Made by a program: the position numbers and the translations under genes
Assembly (NCBI RefSeq): GCF_006716065.1
Contig: NZ_VFOL01000001.1
Span: 4,340,001 to 4,404,000 of the forward strand
Reading direction: 5' to 3'
From: Salinispora arenicola
Lineage (GTDB): Bacteria > Actinomycetota > Actinomycetes > Mycobacteriales > Micromonosporaceae
DNA length: 64,000 bases
Notes under the pieces: model-generated
Told to the model about the DNA's origin: nothing
Database searches by the model: none
What the model saw: only the letters and a program-made list of their open reading frames with translations
In this document: positions 17,508 through 25,193 of the stretch, piece after piece
How positions within the stretch are numbered: position 1 is the first letter of the stretch
How the letters are laid out: every line of letters starts with the position of its first letter

Positions 17508-18566
17508 TCAGTCTGCCGCCACCCGCGCCTCGAACAGACGACGCACCCCCGGTTCGGCCCGCAGCAGACCCAGCGCGAACTCCGCGTGGCCCGGCACATA
17601 CCCGTTACCGACCAGCATCGTCACATCCGCCGCCAAGCCCTCCGCCCCCAAAGCCGCCCCCGCGAAACTCGTCGCCATCGAGAAGAACACCACCGTGCCG
17701 CCGTCGGCCGTGGCCAACACCGCCCCGTGCTCACAGCCCGGCACGTCCACGCACACCACCGTCACATCCGCCGGAGCCCCCAGCGCCGACGTCACCGCCG
17801 TCGACAACACCACCGGATCCCGCGCGTCGGCCACCGCCACCACATCCGCTACCCCGGCCGCCTCCAACGCGTCCCGCTCCTCCACCACCGGAACCACCCC
17901 GACAGTTCGGGCCGCACCCGCCCGCCGGGCCGCGGCCAGCGACAGCGACCCGCTCTTGCCCGCACCACCAATCACCGCAACGCTGACCGGTCGGGCGTCT
18001 GCCTCCCGCGCCCGGTCCGCGACATACCGCTGCACCACCCGCGCGGTCAACGCCGGAGCCCCACACACGTCCAACACCGCGAGGGACAACCCCGGATCCA
18101 CATCCGCCGGCAACACCGCCGCGACAGAGCGGGCGAACAGGATCGCATGTCCGTCACACGGGACCTGCTCACTGCGCCCGTCCCAGCGGGCCAGCCGGTC
18201 CGTGACGGCCAGCGGCGTCAGGGTGAGCGATACCAGAGTTGCCACTCGGTCGCCCACCCGCAGGCCCAACGGCGACCGCCGGCCCGCCTCCTCGACCGTG
18301 CCGATCAACATGCCGCCCGAGCCGGTCACCGGGTTCTGCATCTTTCCCCGCGCAGCGATGATCTCCAGAACCTCGGCGCGGACCCGTGCGCCGTCCCCGC
18401 CGTGTTTCTCCCTCAGCTGACGGAAACTCGCCGCGTCCAGGTTCAACCGCTCCACCCGGATCCGCACCTCGTTCGGGGCGATGACCGGGTCCGCGTCCAG
18501 TCGCCAAGCCGCTTGCGGTAGCACCCCCGCGGGCTCCAGGACACGGTGCAGACCCACCGGTGACAT
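17508..18566 (-). CDS. kdd: L-erythro-3,5-diaminohexanoate dehydrogenase
   Basis: Oxidatively deaminates 3,5-diaminohexanoate to 5-amino-3-oxohexanoate with NAD(P). The roughly 352-residue protein matches Kdd: an N-terminal GroES-like part (ADPVIAPNEVRIRVERLNLD, ASFRQLREKHGGD), the family hallmark RGKMQNPVTGSGGMLIGTVE, and a Rossmann motif VAVIGGAGKSGSLSLAAARR. GGGAGG-like SD sequence precedes ATG 18566 by 8 bases (GTG at 18569 also possible). First gene of the minus-strand operon, divergent from kamA. Identification of the Kdd family rests on the RGKMQNPVTGSGG stretch. Confidence 0.92.
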   Translation of the reverse strand: MSPVGLHRVLEPAGVLPQAAWRLDADPVIAPNEVRIRVERLNLDAASFRQLREKHGGDGARVRAEVLEIIAARGKMQNPVTGSGGMLIGTVEEAGRRSPLGLRVGDRVATLVSLTLTPLAVTDRLARWDGRSEQVPCDGHAILFARSVAAVLPADVDPGLSLAVLDVCGAPALTARVVQRYVADRAREADARPVSVAVIGGAGKSGSLSLAAARRAGAARTVGVVPVVEERDALEAAGVADVVAVADARDPVVLSTAVTSALGAPADVTVVCVDVPGCEHGAVLATADGGTVVFFSMATSFAGAALGAEGLAADVTMLVGNGYVPGHAEFALGLLRAEPGVRRLFEARVAAD

Positions 18567-18637
18567 CACGCCGACCTCCCTGTCCAGCCGCCTGAAGCCC
18601 GGACTCGAGCTCGCATGGCGGGAAAACTTCCGGCAGA

Positions 18638-18659
18638 ATAATTACTTCACCGGATAATT
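18638..18659. promoter_or_regulatory. AT-rich divergent control region with ATAATT direct repeat
   Basis: The 148 bases between kdd and kamA contain an unusually AT-rich patch where ATAATT occurs at 18638-18643 and again at 18654-18659, 16 bases apart. It probably holds the divergent promoters and a regulator site for the lysine island. Which sigma factor or regulator binds cannot be told. Confidence 0.35.
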
Positions 18660-18714
18660 TCCAGTAGCCTACGGGGCCACTGATCATCCACGCCACAGCT
18701 ACGAGGAGGGGGCC

Positions 18715-20118
18715 GTGACCCAGACCCACCCGGCGGAAACCATCTCCGCAGTCCCGCCTGCACCCGCCGCCCCCACCACGGGCCAGCCCTACGAATACCG
18801 CCGCGCGCCCCTCGTCGAACCCGACTGGACCCGCTTCCCCGGCTGGCGCCACATCACCCGCGAACAGTGGGAATCCGCCCAATGGCAACGCGCCAACTGC
18901 GTCAAGAACATCAAGCAACTCCGCGCCGTCCTCGGCGACCTCGTCAGCGAAACCTTCTACGCCGACCTCGAGGCCGACCAGAAGGCGCTGGCCACCATGT
19001 CCATGCTGGTACCACCACAGATGCTCAACACCATGGTGCCGTTCGCGCCGATGACCACCGAGGCCCTCTACGCCGACCCGATCCGGCGCTACATGATCCC
19101 CGTCGCCTCCGACCGGCGCACCGACTGGCCCTCGCACCCGTACGCCAGCCGTGACTCCCTGCACGAACACGACATGTGGGTCGCCGAGGGCCTCACCCAC
19201 CGCTACCCCACCAAGGTCCTCGCCGAGCTGCTCTCCACCTGCCCCCAGTACTGCGGGCACTGCACCCGGATGGACCTGGTCGGCAACTCCACCCCCGCCA
19301 TCGACAAACTCAAACTGACCCTCAAGCCCGTCGACCGCTACGACGCCCACATCACCTACCTCAAAGCCCATCCCGGCGTCCGCGACGTCGTCGTCTCCGG
19401 CGGTGACGTGGCAAACGTGCCGTGGAGAAACCTCGAGTCGTACCTGATGCGCCTGCTCGACATCGAAACCGTGCGCGACATTAGACTCGCCACCAAGGCC
19501 CTCATGGGCCTGCCGCAACACTGGCTCCGGGCTGACGTCGTCGAAGGCCTCGAACGGGTCGCCCGCACCGCCGCCCGCCGCGGCGTCAACCTTGCGATCC
19601 ACACCCACGTCAACCACGCCCAGTCACTTACCCCACTGGTCGCCAAAGCAGCCCAAACCGCACTCGACATCGGCGTACGCGACGTACGTAACCAGGGCGT
19701 ACTCATGCGTGGCGTCAACGCCACCACGCCCGACCTGCTCGACCTCTGTTTCGCGTTACAGGGCGAAGCGGGCATCCTGCCGTACTACTTCTACCTGTGC
19801 GACATGATCCCCAACGCCGAACACTGGCGGGTCCCGGTCGGGTACGCCCAACAACTCCAACACGACATCATGGGCTACCTGCCCGGCTACGCCACCCCAC
19901 GGATCGTGTGCGACGTTCCCTTCGTCGGCAAGCGCTGGGTCCACATGCTCACCGAGTACGACCGCGAACGCGGCATCTCGTACTGGACCAAGAACTACCG
20001 CACATCCATCGAGTCAGCAGACCTCGAGGCGCTCAACAAGCGCTACGCCTACTACGACCCGATCGACACCCTGCCCGAAAGTGGCCAGGCATGGTGGGCG
20101 ACCCACCGCGACGACTGA
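18715..20118 (+). CDS. kamA: Lysine 2,3-aminomutase (radical SAM, PLP)
   Basis: Converts L-lysine to L-beta-lysine, first step of the pathway. Of 467 residues, the radical-SAM cluster motif is CPQYCGHC (C176, C180, C183). The two aspartates that bind the lysine side chain in the clostridial enzyme are present: D363 in YFYLCDMIP and D400 in IVCDVPFVGK. The PLP lysine is K406, but the usual PGGGGK loop is replaced by PFVGK, one residue shorter. The N-terminal 40 residues are Pro/Ala-rich and extra. GTG start follows GAGGAGG. It is divergent from kdd-amidohydrolase-kamDE-kal and ends before a strong hairpin. Confidence 0.93.
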   Translation: MTQTHPAETISAVPPAPAAPTTGQPYEYRRAPLVEPDWTRFPGWRHITREQWESAQWQRANCVKNIKQLRAVLGDLVSETFYADLEADQKALATMSMLVPPQMLNTMVPFAPMTTEALYADPIRRYMIPVASDRRTDWPSHPYASRDSLHEHDMWVAEGLTHRYPTKVLAELLSTCPQYCGHCTRMDLVGNSTPAIDKLKLTLKPVDRYDAHITYLKAHPGVRDVVVSGGDVANVPWRNLESYLMRLLDIETVRDIRLATKALMGLPQHWLRADVVEGLERVARTAARRGVNLAIHTHVNHAQSLTPLVAKAAQTALDIGVRDVRNQGVLMRGVNATTPDLLDLCFALQGEAGILPYYFYLCDMIPNAEHWRVPVGYAQQLQHDIMGYLPGYATPRIVCDVPFVGKRWVHMLTEYDRERGISYWTKNYRTSIESADLEALNKRYAYYDPIDTLPESGQAWWATHRDD

Positions 20119-20201
20119 CCCACCTCAGCCGGTACCCGTGCCCCTGAGACGCGGGCGTCGCCCCACTCCCCCAGTCTCGTCCCCACCGACACCGCTGCAC
20201 C

Positions 20202-20238
20202 GGCGGGCCCCGGAAGGCTGAATCCTCCGGGGCCCGCC
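20202..20238. terminator. Bidirectional terminator between kamA and csbD-like gene
   Basis: A perfect 13-bp stem (20202-20214 with 20226-20238) around an 11-base loop, in the 136 bases between convergent kamA and the CsbD-like gene. CTGTTGTCT follows on the plus strand. It marks the right border of the lysine island. Confidence 0.85.
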
Positions 20239-20254
20239 CTGTTGTCTCGTCACC

Positions 20255-20452
20255 TCACCGCGCACCGGCCTGATCCAACTCGCGATCCGCCTGCTCGGCG
20301 CGTTCCTCCTCGGCTTGGCGGGCACGGGCGTCGTCCCGCTGCCTAACCCCTTCGGCCCGCAGCCGCTCATCGCCGCTGACGTCGCCGACCCGCTCCTTGG
20401 CTGCACCTGTCAGCTCGTCGAACATGTTCTTCGTCTTGTCGGCGAAGCTCAT
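20255..20452 (-). CDS. CsbD family stress-response protein
   Basis: A 65-residue, highly charged protein with the CsbD-domain core KTKNMFDELTGAAKERVGDV followed by SGDERLRAEG. CsbD proteins are general-stress proteins of unknown biochemical role, often controlled by SigB-type sigma factors in Gram-positive bacteria. The ATG at 20452 follows GGGGGGAGCAGAA, a strong ribosome site; the longer open frame to 20959 has no coding character. A promoter-like element lies at 20554-20582. Confidence 0.9.
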   Translation of the reverse strand: MSFADKTKNMFDELTGAAKERVGDVSGDERLRAEGVRQRDDARARQAEEERAEQADRELDQAGAR

Positions 20453-20553
20453 TTCTGCTCCCCCCTCGTGGCGTCTCTCGGCCATCCGTATCGGGTTCCC
20501 GTGTCGAGGTGGGGTAATCGTGTGGATGAGTGCGGTGACACATCGCGTAGAGA

Positions 20554-20582
20554 ATCCTAGGAAGCTAGCCAGGAAGAATAAC
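20554..20582 (-). promoter_or_regulatory. Candidate promoter of the csbD-like gene
   Basis: On the minus strand GTTATT (20582-20577) and TAGGAT (20559-20554) are separated by 17 bases. TAGGAT is a good actinobacterial -10 hexamer; the -35 is only partly like the consensus. It would give a leader of about 95 bases before the csbD-like start. Confidence 0.4.
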
Positions 20583-20593
20583 GAGGCCGGTGG

Positions 20594-21217
20594 TTGACTA
20601 CACAGATGGGCGAGCTCCTCCTCATCCGGCATGGCGAAACCACCTGGAGCGCCAGCAAACGGCACACCTCGTACACCGACCTCGCGCTGACCCCCGACGG
20701 CGAACGGCAGGCCCGCGCGCTCCACCCGATGCTCGCCGGACGTCGCCTCGCCGCCGTCCTGACCAGCCCCTGCGCCCGCGCGGTCCGTACCGCCCAACTC
20801 GCCGGCCTCACCCCCACCGCGACCGACAACGACCTTGCCGAGTGGAACTACGGCGAGGTCGAGGGCCGCACCACCGCCGACGTCCGCGCCGACCATCCCG
20901 GCTGGAACCTCTGGACCGACGGCTGCCCCGGCGGCGAGTCCCCCAGCGAGGTCGGTCAACGCCTCGACCGTGTCCTGACCCGGCTACGCCCGCTCCTCGA
21001 CCACGGCACCGTCGCCGTGGTCGGGCACGCGCACAGCCTCCGGGTGCTCACCGCCCGGTGGCTCGACCTGTCACCGTCTTCCGGTGCGCTGTTCTGGCTC
21101 GAGACCGCCACCGTCAGCGCGCTCGGACACGAGCACGGCCGCCCCGTCATCCGTCGGTGGAACCAGCCGGCTCCCCCGGCCCCCGCGACCGGGACCGCCC
21201 GGGCGACTCGGCACTGA
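20594..21217 (+). CDS. Histidine phosphatase (phosphoglycerate mutase-like) family protein
   Basis: About 207 residues with the branch-1 histidine phosphatase signature LLLIRHGETTWSASKRHTSY at the N-terminus (catalytic His in RHGE), the TSPCARAVRTAQL second block, the ENDLAEWNYGEVEGRTT-type acid loop here reading DNDLAEWNYGEVEGRTTADV, and VAVVGHAHSLRVLTARWL with the second catalytic His. The length and WNYGEVEGRT loop fit acid phosphatase/PhoE-like members acting on small phosphates. The TTG at 20594 has GAGG 7 bases before it; ATG 20606 is the alternative. Its last 71 bases overlap the 3' end of the convergent Lrp-type gene. Confidence 0.9.
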   Translation: MTTQMGELLLIRHGETTWSASKRHTSYTDLALTPDGERQARALHPMLAGRRLAAVLTSPCARAVRTAQLAGLTPTATDNDLAEWNYGEVEGRTTADVRADHPGWNLWTDGCPGGESPSEVGQRLDRVLTRLRPLLDHGTVAVVGHAHSLRVLTARWLDLSPSSGALFWLETATVSALGHEHGRPVIRRWNQPAPPAPATGTARATRH

Positions 21218-21653
21218 TCTTCGGCGGACGGCCCTCATAGGGCGTCGACAACACCACCGTGGTCCGGGTGGTCACACTCGCCGCCATCCGGATCTCCTGG
21301 AGCACCCGCTCCAGGTCCGCCGGACCGGCCACCCGCAGCAACAGCAGGTAGAAATCCTCTCCCGCGACCGAATAGCACGAATCGATCTCCGGCAGGTGAG
21401 CCAGCCGTTCCGGCGCATCGTCCGGCTGCGACGGATCGAACGGCCGGATCGCCACAAAAGCCGTCAACGGCAGATCCAGCGCCTCGAACGACACCCGGGC
21501 CGCGTACCCTCCGATAACCCCACGCTGCTCCAGCCGACGAACCCGCTGGTGCACCGCAGACACCGACAACCCCACCCGTTCCGCGAGGTCGGTGTACGAC
21601 AGCCGGCCGTCCACGGCCAGCGCAGCGACGATGGCGCGGTCGATCTCCTCCAC
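21147..21653 (-). CDS. Lrp/AsnC family transcriptional regulator
   Basis: Winged-helix N-terminus (IDRAIVAALAVDGRLSYTDL, then AERVGLSVSAVHQRVRRLEQ) and RAM domain (SCYSVAGEDFYLLLLRVAGP). About 168 residues from the GTG at 21653; upstream TTG and longer starts are possible. It lies 30 bases downstream-side of the acyl-CoA dehydrogenase gene cluster on the same strand, so it may regulate amino- or branched-acid catabolism there (inference). The C-terminal 23 codons overlap the phosphatase gene on the other strand. Confidence 0.88.
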   Translation of the reverse strand: MEEIDRAIVAALAVDGRLSYTDLAERVGLSVSAVHQRVRRLEQRGVIGGYAARVSFEALDLPLTAFVAIRPFDPSQPDDAPERLAHLPEIDSCYSVAGEDFYLLLLRVAGPADLERVLQEIRMAASVTTRTTVVLSTPYEGRPPKISAESPGRSRSRGPGEPAGSTDG

Positions 21654-21730
21654 GGCGAGCAACCTACCGGGAAAAGGCCCGCCACGCGATGACGGGCTCG
21701 CCAACCCCCGCGTGGCCGCAGGCCCGACCG

Positions 21731-22876
21731 TCAGCCCTTCGCGAGGGCGCGGGAGATCACCACACGCTGGATCTGGTTGGTGCCCTCGACGATCTGGAGC
21801 ACCTTCGCCTCACGCATGTACCGCTCCACCGGATGATCGGCGACGTAGCCCGCGCCGCCCAGGACCTGCACCGCGTCGATGGTGACCCGCATCGCCACAT
21901 CAGTGGCGAACAACTTCGCCTTCGCCGCCTCGATCGAGTACGGCCGGCCGGCGTCCCGAAGCCGCGCCGCCGTCAACATCAGGGCCCGGGCCGCCGAGAT
22001 CTGCGTGGCGGCGTCGGCGAGCATGAATCCCAGCCCCTGGAAGTCGACGATCGCCCGGCCGAACTGCTGCCGTTCCCGGGCGTAGCCGACCGCATAGTCC
22101 AGCGCCGCCTGCGCCAGACCAACCGCGCAGGCGGCGATACCCAACCGGCCCGAGTCCAACGCGGACATCGCGATGCCGAAGCCCTCACCCTCCCCGCCGA
22201 TCAGCCGGTCCGCCGGCACCCGCGTCTCGTCGAAGGCAATCTGCGCCACCGGGGAGGCGTGCAGCCCCATCGTGCGCTCCGCCACCTGCGGCTGGATGCC
22301 GGGCATGCTCCGGTCGGCGAGCAGACAGGAGATACCCCGCGCCCCGGCACCACCGGTACGGCAGAAGATGTTGAAGAAGTCCGCCACGTGGGCGTGCGTG
22401 ATCCACGCCTTCGTGCCGGACACGACGTACCCGTCGCCGTCTCGCGCGGCCCGGGTGGTCAGACCGGCGGCATCCGAACCGCCCTGCGGCTCGGACAGAC
22501 AGTACGCCCCCAGCTGTTCCCCACCGATAAGGTCAGGCAGCAGCCGCTTCCGCTGTTGCGGCGTGCCGTACTCGGCGAGCGGGTAGCAGGACAGGGTGTG
22601 GACGCTGACCGCCTCGGCAACCGCGAGCCACCGACTGGCCAGGATCTCCAACACCTGCAGATAGACCTCGTACGGCTGGGCGGCGCCGCCGTACTCCTCC
22701 CCGTACGGCAGGCCGAGCAGGCCCGCCCGGCCCAGGGTACGCAGCACCTCCCGGGGAAACTCGGCGCGCTCCTCGTGGCCGGCGGCCTTCGGCGCGAGTT
22801 CCCGATCGGCGATCTCGGTAACCAGGTCCAGTAGGTCCTGGGCCTCGTCGGTGGGCAGGATCCGGTCGACAGTCAT
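21731..22876 (-). CDS. Acyl-CoA dehydrogenase
   Basis: A 381-residue FAD-dependent acyl-CoA dehydrogenase that introduces the alpha-beta double bond in acyl-CoA thioesters. Signature 1 is CLSEPQGGSDAAGL and signature 2 is QVLGGAGYVADHPVERYMRE; the catalytic glutamate is in IVEGTNQIQRVVISRAL, the usual place for short/branched-chain enzymes. The ATG at 22876 overlaps the TGA of the upstream peptidase gene by four bases. The chain-length preference is not clear. Upstream residues in the open frame beyond 22876 belong to the peptidase in another frame. Confidence 0.95.
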   Translation of the reverse strand: MTVDRILPTDEAQDLLDLVTEIADRELAPKAAGHEERAEFPREVLRTLGRAGLLGLPYGEEYGGAAQPYEVYLQVLEILASRWLAVAEAVSVHTLSCYPLAEYGTPQQRKRLLPDLIGGEQLGAYCLSEPQGGSDAAGLTTRAARDGDGYVVSGTKAWITHAHVADFFNIFCRTGGAGARGISCLLADRSMPGIQPQVAERTMGLHASPVAQIAFDETRVPADRLIGGEGEGFGIAMSALDSGRLGIAACAVGLAQAALDYAVGYARERQQFGRAIVDFQGLGFMLADAATQISAARALMLTAARLRDAGRPYSIEAAKAKLFATDVAMRVTIDAVQVLGGAGYVADHPVERYMREAKVLQIVEGTNQIQRVVISRALAKG

Positions 22877-23994
22877 AGGGTGATGAGCTCCGTAGAGGTG
22901 GTGTTGAGCCGTCGTACGCCGTCCGTTGTGCAGACGACGATGTCCTCGATCCGGGCGCCATGTCGCCCGGCGAGGTAGATTCCGGGTTCGATCGAGAACG
23001 CCATGCCCGGCTCCAGCGCCCGGCTGTTGCCGGCCACCACGTACGGCTCCTCGTGCCCGTCCAGGCCGATGCCGTGACCGGTGCGGTGCAGGAACGCGTC
23101 GCCGAGGCCGGCGGCGGCGATCACGGAGCGGGTGGTGGCGTCGACGGTCTCGGCGCGCACGCCGGGGCGTACCGCGGCGACGCCAGCCCGCTGGGCGGCG
23201 TGCAGCACCGCGTAGTGGTCGAGAAACTCCGCCGAGGCACGGCCACCGGCGACGTAGGTGCGGGTGCAGTCGGAACGGTAGCCGGAGGGCATGGTCCCGC
23301 CGATGTCCACCACCACCGGCTCGCCCACCCCGATCGGCCGGTCCGAGGTGCCATGGTGCGGGCTGGCCCCGTTCGGCCCGGCGGCGACGATGACGAAGTC
23401 GACGCGGGCGTGCCCGGTCGCCCGGATCGCCGCCGCGATGTCGGTGGCCACCTGGGCCTCGGTGCGGCCGGGACGCAGCCACTCCCCCATCCGCCGGTGC
23501 ACCGCGTCGATTGCCGCACCGGCCTCGGCCAGCGCCGTCACCTCCGGCGGTGACTTACGGACACGCAGCTCGCTGAGCACCTCGGTGGCGAGCCGCTGGG
23601 TCGCCTCTGGCAGCGCCGCTCGCAGCGCGAGGACCTGCTCGGCCCACATCCGGTCGGCCAGGCCGACTGCACCGACCGGCTGCCCGAGGGCGGCCACGAC
23701 CAACGGGTACGGATCGGTGCCGTCACTGTGGTCGACGATTCGCACCCCCGTGGCCGGCGCCGGGGATGCTTCGGCCGCGGGGCGTTCCAGGCTGGGCACG
23801 ATCAGGGTCGGCTCCGCCTCGGTGGGCAGCACCAGCAGGGTGAGCCGCTCACCGGGGTGGGCGTCGTAGCCGGTCAGGTAGCGCAGATCCGAGCCCGGAC
23901 TGAGCAGCAGGGCGTCGAGGCCCGCCGCCGCGGCGGCGCGCCGGGCGGTGGCCAGCCGCCGCGGCGGGTACAGCTCGTCGAGTCCCACCCGCAC
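22873..23994 (-). CDS. pepE: M24 family Xaa-Pro peptidase/dipeptidase
   Basis: A creatinase-fold metallopeptidase, 373 residues: N-terminal creatinase domain (ALLLSPGSDLRYLTGYDAHP) and C-terminal pita-bread domain with metal ligands visible as Asp in VVVDIGGTMPSGYRSDCTRT, His in HRTGHGIGLDGHEEP, and Glu in AFSIEPGIYL and HGARIEDIVV. These enzymes release residues before proline. It corresponds in position to M. tuberculosis PepE (Rv2089c), next to the 5'-3' exonuclease gene. It is transcribed with the acyl-CoA dehydrogenase. Confidence 0.93.
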   Translation of the reverse strand: MRVGLDELYPPRRLATARRAAAAAGLDALLLSPGSDLRYLTGYDAHPGERLTLLVLPTEAEPTLIVPSLERPAAEASPAPATGVRIVDHSDGTDPYPLVVAALGQPVGAVGLADRMWAEQVLALRAALPEATQRLATEVLSELRVRKSPPEVTALAEAGAAIDAVHRRMGEWLRPGRTEAQVATDIAAAIRATGHARVDFVIVAAGPNGASPHHGTSDRPIGVGEPVVVDIGGTMPSGYRSDCTRTYVAGGRASAEFLDHYAVLHAAQRAGVAAVRPGVRAETVDATTRSVIAAAGLGDAFLHRTGHGIGLDGHEEPYVVAGNSRALEPGMAFSIEPGIYLAGRHGARIEDIVVCTTDGVRRLNTTSTELITL

Positions 23995-24215
23995 AGCTTA
24001 ACGGTCGTTCGGTTCGAGCCCACCCCCGCGACGCCTCGGCGCGTTGCCGGCAGCACCCGGCTGACAGCCGATGGTGTCGACGCCCACCACCGACGAGGAC
24101 CCGGCGCGGGAGGCCCCATGGCAGACCACAACCGGACCCGGAGCCCGGTCCGCCGGCGTGTCACACCACGCTGGCGTCCACCCGGACGTCGGTGCGGTGT
24201 GCCAGGCTGTCGGGC

Positions 24216-25133
24216 GTGACAGCCCCGATCATGCTCGTTGATGCGCCCAGCCTCTACTTCCGGGCCTACTTCGGTATCCCCGAGTCCGCCGCCACCGCGC
24301 CGGGCGGTCAACCGGTCAACGCCGTTCGCGGCTTCCTCGACATGCTGGCAAGCCTGATCCGCACCCGGGGGCCCGGCCGGATGGTGTGCGCGATGGACCA
24401 CGACTGGCGGCCCGACTGGCGGGTGGCCCTGCTGCCCTCGTACAAGGCGCACCGGGTGGCGCCGGAAGGCGGTGAGGTAGTCCCGGACACCCTGGGCCCA
24501 CAGGTGCCGGTGATCCTCGACGTGCTCGACGCGCTGGGCATCGCCACTGTTGGCGCCTCCGGGTACGAGGCCGATGACGTGCTCGGCACCCTCTCGGTCA
24601 CCCAACCGGGGCCCGTCGAGGTGGTCTCCGGTGACCGCGACCTGTTCCAGCTGGTCGACGACGCCCGCGGGGTGCGGTTGCTCTACATCGGGCGGGGGGT
24701 GGCCAAGCTGGCGGACTGCGACGACACCGCGGTCCGGGCCCGCTACGGTGTGCCAGCGGCCCGCTACGCCGACTTCGCCGCGCTGCGCGGCGACCCCAGC
24801 GACGGGCTGCCGGGGGTGCCCGGCGTCGGCGAGAAGACGGCGGCCCGGCTCGTTGACCGGCACGGCGACATCTCCGGTGTGCTCGCCGCCCTGGACGATC
24901 CCGGTGCGGGATTCGCGCCGGGGCTGCGGACGAAACTGGCCGCCGCGCGGGACTACCTGGCCGTCGCCCCGACGGTGGTCCGGGTCGCCCTCGATGTGCC
25001 CCTTCCGGCCCTGTCCACCGACCTGCCGACCGTGCCGGCTGACCCCGATCGGCTGCTCGACCTCGCCGAGCGATGGAACGTCGCCGGTGCCGTCCGGCGC
25101 CTGGTCGACGCCCTGGCCGCCCGAACTGATTGA
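24216..25133 (+). CDS. 5'-3' exonuclease (FEN/polymerase I N-domain type)
   Basis: A 305-residue stand-alone flap/5'-3' exonuclease. The acidic metal-binding residues are visible in MLVDAPSLYFRAYF, CAMDHDWRPDWR, ASGYEADDVLGTL and VVSGDRDLFQLVDD, followed by the helix-hairpin-helix LPGVPGVGEKTAARLVDR. It is homologous to the N-terminal domain of DNA polymerase I and removes RNA primers or flaps. The GTG at 24216 is chosen from similarity; ATG 24231 is an alternative. It is divergent from pepE, with about 220 bases between that hold no gene. Confidence 0.95.
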   Translation: MTAPIMLVDAPSLYFRAYFGIPESAATAPGGQPVNAVRGFLDMLASLIRTRGPGRMVCAMDHDWRPDWRVALLPSYKAHRVAPEGGEVVPDTLGPQVPVILDVLDALGIATVGASGYEADDVLGTLSVTQPGPVEVVSGDRDLFQLVDDARGVRLLYIGRGVAKLADCDDTAVRARYGVPAARYADFAALRGDPSDGLPGVPGVGEKTAARLVDRHGDISGVLAALDDPGAGFAPGLRTKLAAARDYLAVAPTVVRVALDVPLPALSTDLPTVPADPDRLLDLAERWNVAGAVRRLVDALAARTD

Positions 25134-25193
25134 TCACCACAGCCGGTCGGCACGTCCTACCGGTGCGGCTTTCCGGCGTCGAGACGAGTGGTG

